DNA of 64,000 nucleotides from UBA8190 sp003453695. Its GTDB lineage: Bacteria; Actinomycetota; Acidimicrobiia; Acidimicrobiales; UBA8190. The translations under genes and the position numbers were made by a program. This document shows positions 17,203-25,844 of this stretch, in pieces. The DNA lies in the NCBI GenBank assembly GCA_036796975.1, contig DAIRBY010000010.1:7970-71969 (forward strand). Reading direction: 5' to 3'. Within the stretch, counting starts at the first letter, position 1. Each line of letters begins with the position of its first letter. The notes beneath the pieces were generated by a model, which was not told where the DNA came from, did not search any database, and was given only the letters and a program-made list of their open reading frames with translations.

Positions 17203-17277
17203 GCGCGTCCCCCAGGCCGACGGTCATGGCCGGTCAGCCTCCCCCGGGAGCCCACCAGGGCGCAAACGACCCCGCGC

Positions 17278-17283
17278 TAGCGT
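17278..17283 (+). promoter_or_regulatory. -10 box (TAGCGT) of the MgtE-like gene
   Basis: TAGCGT 42 bases before the ATG. Unlike many genes here, this one then has a short leader with a GAGGAG ribosome site 11 bases before ATG. Confidence 0.35.
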
Positions 17284-17325
17284 GTGGCGCGGCGGCATCG
17301 TCACCGCTCGAGGAGCCGGGCACAC

Positions 17326-18588
17326 ATGGCCATCGAGATCCTGCACCTCTCCAGCGTGCTCAAGAGCGCGGTGGTGGACCGGTCGGGCGACCGCCTCGGG
17401 CGGGTCTCCGATCTCATCATCCGGCTGGGGGACGCCCCCCATCCGCCCCTTGCCGGAGTGGTGGCCCACATCGGCGGGCGCGACCTCTTCGTGCCCATGG
17501 CCCAGGTGGTGAGCCTCCAGGCCGGCCGGGTCGAGCTGGCCGCCGACCGCCTCAGCCTGCAGCGCTTCGAGCGGCGCCCGGGCGAGCTCCTCTTGGCCAA
17601 GGACCTCCGGGCCCGCCACCTCATCAACCTCCGAGGGGCGCACCTGATCCGGGCCAACGAGATCGAACTGGCCAAGGTCGACGGCCGCTGGGAGGTGGTG
17701 GGCGTCGACCCGAGCCCGCGGGTGACGTTGCGCCGGCTGTTGCGGCGCCCCTGGCGCACGCGCATCCCCCCGGGACCGACGGTCGACTGGGCCACCATCG
17801 AGCCCTTCGTGGCGCACGTGCCCACCGCCAGGCTGCGCATCCCCTACCGGAAGCTGGCCCGGCTGCACCCGGCCCAGATCGCCGACCTGGTCGAAGCGGC
17901 CTCCCACGAGGAGGGCGAGGAGATCATCGAGGCGGTGGGCCAGGACCGCGAGCTCGAGGCCGACGTCTTCGAGGAGCTGGACGAGGAGCACCGTCTCGAA
18001 TTCATCGAGTCCCGCTCGGATGAGGAGGCGGCCCGGGTGATCGCCGACATGGCGCCCGACGACGCTGCCGACCTCATCACCGAGCTGGACCAGGAGCGGC
18101 GCCTGCCCATCCTGCGGCTGCTGCCGCAACCACAGCAGCGCAAGGTGCGGGCACTGCTCAACTACAACCCCGAGACGGCGGGCGGGCTCATGAGCCCCGA
18201 CTTCCTGTCGCTGTCCGAGACGGTGTCGGTGGCGGACGCCTTGGCCGCCATCCACGCCAGCAAGGCTCCGCCCGAGGCGCTGGCCGTCGTGTTCGCCACC
18301 AACGCCGAAGGGCGATTGTCGGGATCGGCCAGCGCCGTGGCACTCCTCCAGGCCCAGCCCGAGCAGGCGCTCTCCGACGTGATCCGCACCGATCTGGCCC
18401 ACGTCCATCCCGACTGGGACTTGAACGGGGTGTTACGGAAGATGTCCGACTTCAACCTCACGGTGGCGCCGGTGCTCGACGAGGGCCACCGTCAACAGTT
18501 GGGCGTGGTCACCGTGGACGATCTTCTCGAGCTCCTGCTTCCGCAGGGATGGCGCCGGGACTTCGGGATGGCTCAGCCCGAGGAGTAG
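17326..18588 (+). CDS. Soluble MgtE-like protein: PRC-barrel, MgtE N-domain and CBS pair
   Basis: A 420-residue protein without membrane helices. The N-terminal 90 residues (SSVLKSAVVDRSGDRLGRVS) form a PRC-barrel-like domain. Residues of roughly 175-285 are acidic helical MgtE_N repeats (LHPAQIADLVEAAS, MAPDDAADLITELD). The rest is a CBS pair (AGGLMSPDFLSLSETVSVAD to LGVVTVDDLLELLLP). In MgtE channels the N and CBS domains sense cytosolic Mg2+; here the channel domain is absent. The next gene is an Nramp-related transporter, so a role as its magnesium sensor or regulatory subunit is a reasonable inference. Confidence 0.85.
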   Translation: MAIEILHLSSVLKSAVVDRSGDRLGRVSDLIIRLGDAPHPPLAGVVAHIGGRDLFVPMAQVVSLQAGRVELAADRLSLQRFERRPGELLLAKDLRARHLINLRGAHLIRANEIELAKVDGRWEVVGVDPSPRVTLRRLLRRPWRTRIPPGPTVDWATIEPFVAHVPTARLRIPYRKLARLHPAQIADLVEAASHEEGEEIIEAVGQDRELEADVFEELDEEHRLEFIESRSDEEAARVIADMAPDDAADLITELDQERRLPILRLLPQPQQRKVRALLNYNPETAGGLMSPDFLSLSETVSVADALAAIHASKAPPEALAVVFATNAEGRLSGSASAVALLQAQPEQALSDVIRTDLAHVHPDWDLNGVLRKMSDFNLTVAPVLDEGHRQQLGVVTVDDLLELLLPQGWRRDFGMAQPEE

Positions 18589-18799
18589 GCTTCTTTTCGG
18601 CGGCGGGGCTCGGCCCCGGTGCCGTCCTGGAACACGCGACCAAGGAGCACCGCTGCACGCTGACGGGTCACCAAGACCATCCCAGCGCGCACGACCGAGC
18701 ACGGGCTGACCGTCGGGACCACCGGCGGATGACCGGGTAGGGCGTGCGCGCCGACACACACGCACACCCACGACGCCGGCTCCGTCGGGAGGTCCAGCC
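18589..18799 (+). promoter_or_regulatory. Unusually long intergenic leader before the Nramp-related gene
   Basis: These 211 bases carry no gene, which is long for this window. They contain a GGGGC-TCG-GCCCC hairpin just after the upstream stop, then several G/C-rich inverted segments, and a GGGAGG ribosome site 9 bases before the ATG. A structured metal-sensing leader is possible. I compared it by eye with the M-box magnesium riboswitch and found only weak resemblance, so no riboswitch is called. Confidence 0.25.
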
Positions 18800-20428
18800 A
18801 TGGCCGAAGAGGCCGTCGACACCGAGAAGGCCACCGCCGTCCTCGACGAGGCGCACCTCGGCGACATCACCGGCGCCTTCGGGACCATCCGCCAGCACGA
18901 CATCGCCACGCGACGGTCGTGGAGGGCCCGCCTGCTCACCCTTCTCGCCATCATCGGCCCGGGACTGATCGTCATGGTCGGCGACAACGACGCGGGCGGG
19001 GTGGCGACCTACACGCAGGCAGGGCAGAACTACGGGCTGTCGCTCTTGTGGACCTTGCCTCTCCTCATCCCCGTGCTGGTGGTCAACCAGGAGATGGTGG
19101 TCCGGCTCGGGGCCGTCAGCCGCGTCGGGCACGCCCGGCTCATCGCCGAGCGCTTCGGCCGCTTCTGGGCCTGGTTCTCGGTGGCCGACCTCTTCATCCT
19201 GGACTTCGCCACCATCGTCACCGAGTTCATCGGGGTGAGCCTGGCCCTCGGCTACCTGGGCGTGAGCGAGTACGTCTCGGTGCCCATCGCCGCCCTGGGT
19301 CTCGTCCTCATGACCGCCAGCGGGAGCTTCCGGCGCTGGGAGCGGTTCATGTTCGTCTTCATCGTCGCCAACCTCTTGGTCATCCCCCTGGTCGTCTTCG
19401 CCCACCCCCACGCCGGCCCCGTCTTCCAGAAACTCGTGACTCCGGGCGTCCGGGGAGGGTTCAACTCCACCTCGATCCTCCTCGTCATCGCCATCGTGGG
19501 GACGACGGTGGCGCCCTGGCAGCTGTTCTTCCAGCAGTCGAACATCGTGGACAAGCGGATCACCCCGCGGTGGATCAACTACGAACGCGTCGACACGGTG
19601 CTCGGATCCTTCGTGACCGTCGTCGCAGCCACCCTGCTCGTCGTCACCGCCGCATACGCCTTCAGCGGCACGCACCTGGCGGGGCACTTCACCGACGCAG
19701 GAGGCGTGGCCCGTGGGCTCGACCGTTACCTCGGGAACGCGTCGGGGACGCTGTTCGCCCTGATCCTCCTCAACGCCTCGATCATCGGGGCGGCGTCGGT
19801 GACGCTGGCGACCTCCTACGCCTTCGGGGACATGTTCGGCATCAGGCACTCACTGCACCGGCGCCTGCGCGACGCCAAGGTCTTCTACCTGTCCTTCGCC
19901 GGGATCGTAGGCGTGGCGGCCGGGATCGTCCTCATCCCGCACGCTCCCCTGGGTCTCATCACGACGGCGGTGCAGGCGCTGGCCGGCATCCTGCTGCCCA
20001 GCGCCACGGTCTTCCTCTTGTTGTTGTGCAACGACCGGGCGGTGCTCGGCCCCTGGGTCAACCGTCCCTGGTTGAACGCGGTGGCGACCGTGATCGTCTC
20101 CACCCTGCTCGTGCTGTCGCTCATCCTCATGACGACCACGGTCTTCCCCCACGTCGACGTGGCGGTCCTGCTGGTCGTGCTGGGGTCGGCCCTCGTCGTG
20201 GGGCTGGCGGTGGCGGGCGTCCTCTACGGGCGTGCCCTGCGGGACCGGCCCCTGCCGGCGGTCCACGCCGAGCGCCGCGAGACGTGGATGATGCCGCCCA
20301 GCGTCCTGCTGGACAGGCCGCCTGCATCTCGGGCCCGGACCGTGACGTTGTACGCCATGTACGTGTACCTGGCGATGGGTGTTCTGATGCTGTTGGTCAA
20401 GGCCCTGCAGCTCGGCCTGCACAAGTGA
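18800..20428 (+). CDS. Nramp-related transporter, probably of the magnesium type
   Basis: A 542-residue SLC11/Nramp-fold protein with about eleven membrane helices. Helix 1 reads GPGLIVMVGDNDAGG (residues 53-67), so the canonical DPGN is DAGG: the Asp is kept and Asn becomes Gly. Helix 6 reads VGTTVAPWQ (residues 233-241), so the canonical MPH is APW and the metal-binding Met is Ala. Loss of that Met is the hallmark reported for Nramp-related Mg2+ transporters, which do not select for Mn2+/Fe2+. The preceding gene encodes an MgtE-like Mg2+-sensing protein. Classical MntH function is therefore unlikely, though transport has not been shown. Confidence 0.85.
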   Translation: MAEEAVDTEKATAVLDEAHLGDITGAFGTIRQHDIATRRSWRARLLTLLAIIGPGLIVMVGDNDAGGVATYTQAGQNYGLSLLWTLPLLIPVLVVNQEMVVRLGAVSRVGHARLIAERFGRFWAWFSVADLFILDFATIVTEFIGVSLALGYLGVSEYVSVPIAALGLVLMTASGSFRRWERFMFVFIVANLLVIPLVVFAHPHAGPVFQKLVTPGVRGGFNSTSILLVIAIVGTTVAPWQLFFQQSNIVDKRITPRWINYERVDTVLGSFVTVVAATLLVVTAAYAFSGTHLAGHFTDAGGVARGLDRYLGNASGTLFALILLNASIIGAASVTLATSYAFGDMFGIRHSLHRRLRDAKVFYLSFAGIVGVAAGIVLIPHAPLGLITTAVQALAGILLPSATVFLLLLCNDRAVLGPWVNRPWLNAVATVIVSTLLVLSLILMTTTVFPHVDVAVLLVVLGSALVVGLAVAGVLYGRALRDRPLPAVHAERRETWMMPPSVLLDRPPASRARTVTLYAMYVYLAMGVLMLLVKALQLGLHK

Positions 20429-20440
20429 CACAGATGAGGG

Positions 20441-21214
20441 TCACGACACCGGCCTGACGGTGGCGCCGTCGCCCAGCAGCGTGTCGAGGTCGACGCTTCG
20501 AAGGCCGCGTCGCTCGAGCTCCGGCGCCAGCAGCTCGAGCGCCCGCCCGGCGCGCTCGGCCTTCCCCGGAGGCGGCACCTCGTCGCTGTCGTGGAGCAGC
20601 AGGATCGCCCCCGGCTCGAGCCCGCCCACCAGCCGGTCCCGCACCGCCTCGGCGCTCGGCTCGGCCCATTCCTTGCCCCACACCGACCACAGCACGACCC
20701 CCATGCCGTGGCGGCGCGCCTCGACAAGGGTGCGGGCGGTGAGCTGTCCGTAGGGCGGCCGGTACCAACGCGGCCGCGCCCCGAGCCCTTCGAGGGCGGC
20801 CACGGCGGCGGCGGTGTCCCGCCGGATCCAGCCCGGGCTCCGCAGCAGGTGATGCTCGTGGCGATGACCGTGGCTGGCGACGCCGTGCCCGCGGCGGCGG
20901 ATCTCCGCCACGAGGTCGGGGTGGGCCTCGGCCAGCGCGCCGATGACGAAGAAGGTGGCGACGAGGCCCAGTCGGTCCAGGAGGTCCAAGGTGCGGGGGG
21001 TCGTCGCCGGCGAGGGGCCGTCGTCCAAGGTGATGGACAAGGCGTCGTGCGCGGCCGGCCCCCGCCAATGACACAGTCCCCCGGGCAGGGCGCGCAGCGC
21101 CACCGGCGACCACTGGCCGAGCACGCAGGCGCTGGGCAGATAGTGGGCCAGAGCCGCCAGGCCGGCGGCGCCGGCGGCGCCGGCGGCCCAGGGGAGGCCC
21201 CGGCGGGAGGTCAC
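20441..21214 (-). CDS. Polysaccharide deacetylase family protein
   Basis: A 257-residue NodB-fold protein with an N-terminal hydrophobic anchor or signal (AAGAAGAAGLAALAHYL). The catalytic pieces are SITLDDGPSPATTPRTL (catalytic Asp-Asp), ASHGHRHEHHLL (metal-binding His pair), WYRPPYGQ and ILLLHDSDE. It probably removes acetyl groups from a cell-wall or surface sugar at the outer face of the membrane. The GTG start overlaps the MFS stop as GTGA. Confidence 0.88.
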   Translation of the reverse strand: MTSRRGLPWAAGAAGAAGLAALAHYLPSACVLGQWSPVALRALPGGLCHWRGPAAHDALSITLDDGPSPATTPRTLDLLDRLGLVATFFVIGALAEAHPDLVAEIRRRGHGVASHGHRHEHHLLRSPGWIRRDTAAAVAALEGLGARPRWYRPPYGQLTARTLVEARRHGMGVVLWSVWGKEWAEPSAEAVRDRLVGGLEPGAILLLHDSDEVPPPGKAERAGRALELLAPELERRGLRSVDLDTLLGDGATVRPVS

Positions 21215-22503
21215 GCCACTCCCACGGCGGGGCCGGGCTGCGAGGTCTCGACCGGGGTGGAGGCGGGAAGTGCCCGGGCATGGCCGCGCTGATGGACCAC
21301 CCGGGTCACCACCGAAGCGAGGACGGTGGCGACGGCCCCCACGGCGAGCGCCACACGGGGGCTCGCCGCCTGGGAGATCCATCCCACCAGGGGGCTGCCG
21401 ATGGGAGTGGTCCCGAGGAAGGCGATGGCGTAGAGCGCCATGACCCTGCCCCGCATGGCGGGGTCGGAGCGCAGCTGCAAGGTGGCGTTGGCGGTGGCGA
21501 TGAAGGAGATGGAGAGGGCGCCCATGGGGAAGATGACGGCCAGGGCGACCGCCAGCGAGGGGCTCAGGGCCACGCCCAGGATGAACACGCCGAAGCCGAT
21601 GCCGACAGCCGAGAGCCGGTGGATGTCGGGGCGGTTGCGGCCGGCCACCACCAGCCCGCCCACGACGGCACCGCCGGCCATGACCGAGGTGAGCGCCGAG
21701 TACACGCCGGCCCCGCCGTGGAAGGTGAGCTTGGCGAGCAGGGCCAGCACCACCTGGAAGTTGTAGGCCAGGGTGCCGACCACGGCCACGAGCAGAAGAG
21801 GGTCGCGCAGCCCCGGAGTGCTCCACACATAGCGCAGGCCCTGGCGCAGCTGGCCCCGGGCGCGGGGCACCGGCTCGGAGCGATGCAGCTCGCCGCCGTT
21901 CATGAGCGTCAGCCCGATGATCACGGCCACGTACGACGCCGCGTTCACCTCGAAGCACACGGCCAGCCCCACCAAGGCGATGAGGGCGCCGCCGATGGCA
22001 GGGCCGATGACCCGGGCCCCGTTCATGACCACACTGTTCAGGCTGACGGCGTTGGGCAGGTCGTCGCGTCCCACCAGCTCGAGCACGAAGGTCTGACGGG
22101 CGGGGTTGTCGACCATGTTGACGAAGCCGAGCAAGGTGGCCAGCACGAACACCATCCACAAGCGGACGGCGCCGAACTGCGTGAGCAGGCCGAGGACGAG
22201 CGCCAGCACGCCGGCCACGCTCTGCGTGGCGTAGAGCAGCCTCCGCTTTTCGAGACGGTCGGCCACGAGGCCGCCGTAGGTGCCGAAGAGGAGCATGGGG
22301 AGGAACTGCAGCGCCGTCACCACTCCGAGATCGACACCCTGGTGGCCGGCGGGCGCCAGGCGGAGCACCAGCCACGCCTGGGCGACGCTCTGCATCCAGG
22401 TCCCGCTCACCGAGATGATCTGGGCGACGAAATAGAGCCGGTAGTTCCGGATCCGAAGGGAGCGGAACGTCGAGGCCGACAGGGAGCGCAATGCGGCGCT
22501 CAC
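21211..22503 (-). CDS. MFS transporter (MFS_3/enterobactin-exporter-like)
   Basis: A 430-residue protein with about twelve membrane helices. The N-terminus RSLRIRNYRLYFVAQIISV..GTWMQSVAQAWLV and the VDNPARQTFVLELVG loop are typical of the MFS_3 drug/siderophore exporter branch. The cytoplasmic GGLVADRLEKRRLL matches motif A. The substrate is unknown. The GTG start lies 10 bases after the MarR stop, so the regulator probably controls its own operon with this exporter. Confidence 0.88.
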   Translation of the reverse strand: MSAALRSLSASTFRSLRIRNYRLYFVAQIISVSGTWMQSVAQAWLVLRLAPAGHQGVDLGVVTALQFLPMLLFGTYGGLVADRLEKRRLLYATQSVAGVLALVLGLLTQFGAVRLWMVFVLATLLGFVNMVDNPARQTFVLELVGRDDLPNAVSLNSVVMNGARVIGPAIGGALIALVGLAVCFEVNAASYVAVIIGLTLMNGGELHRSEPVPRARGQLRQGLRYVWSTPGLRDPLLLVAVVGTLAYNFQVVLALLAKLTFHGGAGVYSALTSVMAGGAVVGGLVVAGRNRPDIHRLSAVGIGFGVFILGVALSPSLAVALAVIFPMGALSISFIATANATLQLRSDPAMRGRVMALYAIAFLGTTPIGSPLVGWISQAASPRVALAVGAVATVLASVVTRVVHQRGHARALPASTPVETSQPGPAVGVA

Positions 22504-22513
22504 GGTTCGGACC

Positions 22514-22972
22514 TCACGAGTCCACCAGCCGCTCGAGCAGCGGCACGAGGTCGGCGACCTGCCGGCGTTCTTCCACGCTGAGCCGGCGGAGGCGGCGGGC
22601 CAACAGGGCGTTGCGCATGGAGCGGATGCGCTGCAGGGTGCGATGCCCCTCCCCCGTCACCGCCACCCGCACCACGCGGCCGTCGTCGGGGTCGACCCGG
22701 CGTTCGAGCATCCGGGCCGACTCGAGAGCCGCCACCATGCGGGTGACGCTCGGGGGCTGCACCTGTTCGGCGGCGGCCAGCTCCCCCAGGGTCGGAGTCT
22801 CCAGCCGTGCGGCGGTGGCCAGGGTCGAGATCTGCGACGTGGTCAGGCCGCCGGCCACCTGCTGGCGCAGGGCCCGGTTCAAGCGGGTGACCACCAGCCG
22901 CAAGCGGGCGGCCAGGGCCGCCTCGGCGTCGAGGTCCGGGGAGCCGGCACCAGGGGGAGAGGCGAGGGCCAT
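22514..22972 (-). CDS. MarR-family transcriptional regulator
   Basis: A 152-residue winged-helix repressor. The recognition region reads LTTSQISTLATAA..TLGELAAAEQVQPPSVTRMVAALESARMLERRVDPDDGRVVRVAVT, with the DxR wing intact. MarR proteins usually repress a divergent or downstream exporter and release DNA on binding a small aromatic compound. The gene is first in the operon with the MFS exporter. Its ATG is 8 bases from a strong -10 box. Confidence 0.9.
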   Translation of the reverse strand: MALASPPGAGSPDLDAEAALAARLRLVVTRLNRALRQQVAGGLTTSQISTLATAARLETPTLGELAAAEQVQPPSVTRMVAALESARMLERRVDPDDGRVVRVAVTGEGHRTLQRIRSMRNALLARRLRRLSVEERRQVADLVPLLERLVDS

Positions 22973-22980
22973 CGTTCCCT

Positions 22981-23008
22981 ATTCTAATTAGGATTGCTAA
23001 GGAATCAA
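22981..23008 (-). promoter_or_regulatory. Promoter and likely operator of the marR-MFS operon
   Basis: On the minus strand, TTGATT (23003-23008) and TAGAAT (22981-22986) are separated by 16 bases. The spacer and -10 contain TTAGCAATCCTAA and the palindrome CTAATTAG. This is one of the few A/T-rich patches in the window and ends 8 bases before the marR ATG. The symmetric elements over the -10 are a natural self-repression site. Confidence 0.6.
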
Positions 23009-23071
23009 CCCGACACGGCCGCGGGAGGAGACGGAGATGAGGGCGGCGGGGCTGGAAGGAGACGAACGGGA

Positions 23072-23407
23072 CTAGGGAAGGCGGGGAACGTAGGCGCCGC
23101 GGCCGAGGGCGGCGCTCTCGACCATGTCGAACTCCTCGTCCACCCCCCCTGTCACCTCGGTGACCCAGGGCAGGCGCTGCTTGAGGATCCGCTCCACCCC
23201 TCCTTGCAGGGTCGCCGACGAGATGGCGCACGAGCTGCAGGCACCCCGCAGCTGGACCTCCACGGCCCCGGACTCGACGTCGAAGGACACGAGCTCGAGG
23301 TCGCCGCCGTCGGCCTGGACGGCGGGGCGCATGAGGTCGATCAGGGCGCGTAGTTCCTGCTGGCGACCGGCCTGCTCCTCCTGGGTGAGCCCTCCCACGC
23401 CCTCCAT
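23072..23407 (-). CDS. NifU C-terminal-domain iron-sulfur scaffold protein
   Basis: A 111-residue Nfu-type protein. LIDLMRPAVQADGGDLELVS and the cluster-binding GACSSCAISSATLQGGVERILK (CxxC) are diagnostic. It carries or transfers Fe-S clusters in the cytoplasm. The ATG at 23407 is chosen because the conserved domain begins soon after it. It is a single gene, with a 230-base divergent region before the thiolase. Confidence 0.9.
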   Translation of the reverse strand: MEGVGGLTQEEQAGRQQELRALIDLMRPAVQADGGDLELVSFDVESGAVEVQLRGACSSCAISSATLQGGVERILKQRLPWVTEVTGGVDEEFDMVESAALGRGAYVPRLP

Positions 23408-24557
23408 TCTGCCGTGAAACCGTGAAGGACCAGGCCAGGGCGAAACGGCCGGGCGAGCACGTCGTCGGGACCCCGGTGACGCCCTCGTCAGCCTGGTGGC
23501 GCCGGGCCGGCCGGATGTCCTGGCGGCTCCCCGGGCGTGGGATAGTGACGCCATGCGGGGTATGCGGCCTGCGGCCGGTTGGCGGTCGCCTGCCCGAGGC
23601 GCGGCCGGCCCATGGCGGGACTCCAACAAGGCGAGGTGCCTGTGAGTCAGGACGTGAGCGTGGTCGGCGTAGCCATGACGTCGATGCACCGGCGCGACCA
23701 GGCTCCTGAGGCCATGGCCCGACAGGTGGTGGCCCAGGCCATGGCCGATGCCGGGCTGGGACCGGCCGACATCGGGCTGGTGGTCATGGCCAACGCGCTC
23801 GGAGGGCGGTTGTCCGACCAGGGCTGCGTGCGGGGCCAGAGCTGGCTGCGCGGAGCCGGCCTCACCCCGGCCCCCGTCGTCAACGTGGACAACTCCTGTG
23901 CCGGGGGGAGCTCGGCGCTCCATCTCGGCACCCTGGCCGTGCGCGCCGGACAGTCGCCGGTGCTCGTGGTCGGCGTCGAGAAGATGTGGACGGGCGACCG
24001 CTTGGGCACGCTCGCCGGCATCGAAGACGGCTTGCCCGCCGACGAGCGCCACGCCCTGCACGCCCGCCACGAGAACAGCTCGGGCAGCGTCCTCATGGGA
24101 CTGAACGCCAATTGGGTCCGACAACAGCTCGAGGACCGGGGAACGACGCTGGACGAGATCGCCGCCACGGCGGTGAAGGCCCGCGCCCAGGGCGCCCGCA
24201 ACCCCTCGGCCCAGTTCCGCCAGGAGACGACGGCCGGCGAGGTCCTGGGCTCTGCGTCGGTCGTCCCCCCGCTCACGCGACTGATGTGCTCGTCGTTCAC
24301 CGACGGCGCCGCCGCCGTGGTGCTCGAGAGCGGCGCCTCCTCCGGGGCACCCCGGGTGCGGGCCAGCGTGCTGCGCTCGGGCGACGGAGAGCTCGACTAC
24401 CACGACCGACTGACCGAGACCGCCGAGCAGGCCTGGAAGGAGGCGGGTCTCGGACCGTCCGAGGTGGAAGTGGTCGAGGTCCACGACGCCACCAGCGCCG
24501 AGGAGCTGTGGGCCCTGGAAGCGCTCGGCTTCTTCCGAGCCGGTGAGGCGGGCCGGG

Positions 24558-24567
24558 NNNNNNNNNN
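24558..24567. other. Scaffold gap (10 Ns)
   Basis: A run of ten N characters inside the thiolase gene. Ten is a conventional placeholder, so the true distance is unknown. Confidence 0.99.
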
Positions 24568-24654
24568 CTCCCGCGGCGTGGTGGTGGAGGCGTACCAGCA
24601 GCTCACGGCCGAGGGCTACCTCACGAGCCAGGCCGGCGGGTACACGCAGGTCGC
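24568..24654 (+). other. Foreign-looking MocR-type regulator fragment beside the gap
   Basis: Between the N run and the resumed thiolase sequence, one frame reads SRGVVVEAYQQLTAEGYLTS followed by QAGGYTQVA. This is the recognition-helix end of a GntR/MocR-family regulator, not part of a thiolase. It has no start, stop or rest of gene here. It looks like a stray end of another contig or a misjoin. Confidence 0.7.
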
Positions 24655-24911
24655 GGCCGGGCCACCGTCGCCGGCCACACCGGCTACGGGGGCGCCGGCT
24701 TGTACGTCAACCCCAGCGGAGGTCTGGTGGCACGGGGACATCCCCTGGGAGCCACCGGCCTGTGCCAGGTCGTCGAGCTCGTCGAACAGCTCCGGGGCCG
24801 GGCCGGGGCACGCCAGCGGCCCGACACCACCACCGCCGTGGCGGTGAACACCGGCGGGATCATGGGCGGACGCGACGCCGGCCTGGTGGCCATCCACGTG
24901 CTGCAGCGGGG

Positions 24912-25844
24912 GTGAGCGTGCCGGGCGCCATCATCACCGGCTGGGGGGCGGCCGTCCCCGACAAGATCGTCACCAACGACGACCTGTCCGCCCGTCTCGA
25001 CACGAGCGACGCCTGGATCACCGAGCGCACCGGCATCAGGGAGCGGCGTATCGGGGGCACGACGTCGCAGCTGGCCATCGACGCCGGGCGCCGCGCCCTC
25101 GAGAAGGCCGGTCGCGACGCTGCCGACATCGACGTGCTCGTGCTCGCCACCACCACCCCGGACGCCACCGTGCCCGGCACCTCCGCCACCGTGCAGCACG
25201 CCCTGGGCGTGGCCGGCGGGGCCTTCGACCTGAACGCAGCGTGCTCGGGCTTCGTGTACTCGCTCGTGGTGGCCCACGGACTGGTGCTGTCCGGCGCCCG
25301 GCGCATCCTCCTGGTCGGGAGCGAGACCCTCTCCAAGATCACCGACTGGGACGACCGCTCCATGGCCGTGTTGGTGGGGGACGGCGCCGGCGCCGTGGTC
25401 CTCGAGGCCACCGATGGTCCCGGTGAGTTGCTCGGATGGGACGTCGGGGCCGACGGGTCGTTGCGCCACCTGCTCAAGTGCGACCTGGGTGGATACCTGT
25501 ACATGAACGGCAAGGAGATCTTCCGCCACGCCGTGCGGGCGGTGGTCGAGTCCTCGCTGGGCGCCTTGTCGCGGGCTCGCCTGGCTCCGTCCGACGTCGA
25601 CCTGTTCGTGCCCCATCAGGCCAACGCCCGCATCATCAGCGCCGCCAGCCAACGTCTCGGCATTCCCGAGGACCGCTGCGTCGTCACCATCGACCGCTAC
25701 GGCAACACCTCGTCCGCCTCCATCCCGCTCGCCCTGTGCGACGCGCTGGACAGCGGACGGCTGAAAGGCGGCGACACGGTTCTGCTGTCCGGCTTCGGCG
25801 GCGGCATGACGTGGGCCAGCGCCGTCCTCCGTTGGGATGGGTGA
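24912..25844 (+). CDS. fabH: 3-oxoacyl-ACP synthase III family protein
   Basis: A 310-residue KAS III. The catalytic triad is visible: Cys in DLNAACSGFVYSL, His in LFVPHQANARI, and Asn in DRYGNTSSASIPLAL. The N-terminal GWGAAVPDKIVTNDDLS and TGIRERRI are typical. It condenses acyl-CoA with malonyl-ACP to begin fatty-acid synthesis, or performs a related Claisen condensation. GTG at 24912 overlaps the thiolase stop; GTG at 24918 is also in frame. The thiolase next door makes a lipid-related side role possible. Confidence 0.88.
   Translation: MSVPGAIITGWGAAVPDKIVTNDDLSARLDTSDAWITERTGIRERRIGGTTSQLAIDAGRRALEKAGRDAADIDVLVLATTTPDATVPGTSATVQHALGVAGGAFDLNAACSGFVYSLVVAHGLVLSGARRILLVGSETLSKITDWDDRSMAVLVGDGAGAVVLEATDGPGELLGWDVGADGSLRHLLKCDLGGYLYMNGKEIFRHAVRAVVESSLGALSRARLAPSDVDLFVPHQANARIISAASQRLGIPEDRCVVTIDRYGNTSSASIPLALCDALDSGRLKGGDTVLLSGFGGGMTWASAVLRWDG

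Larger units (their letters stand above)
23642..24915 (+). pseudogene. Thiolase-family protein, interrupted by the scaffold gap
   Basis: The two halves form one thiolase/SCP2-like protein. The 5' half (frame of the GTG at 23642, with an AAGGCGAGG site upstream) holds the nucleophile region NVDNSCAGGSSALHLG and ends FFRAGEAGRG at the N run. The 3' half, in another frame, continues RATVAGHTGYGGAGLYVNPSGGLVARGHPLGATG with the catalytic His. The usual second Cys near the C-terminus is absent (VNTGGIMGG). The seven bases GGCCGGG occur at both edges of the intervening block, and joining them restores one frame. The break is therefore most likely an assembly artefact rather than gene death. The stop overlaps the next start as GTGA. 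Confidence 0.85.

Noticed and set aside
18589..18799. M-box magnesium riboswitch before the Nramp-related gene.
   Set aside because: Only scattered resemblance (GGTGCCGTCCT, ACGGGTCACCA). The conserved core strings of the M-box are not present.
24568..24654. A real MocR-type regulator gene or gene fusion with the thiolase.
   Set aside because: Only about 29 residues are present, with no start, stop or remaining domains. It is bounded by an N run and by a 7-base repeat that rejoins the thiolase.
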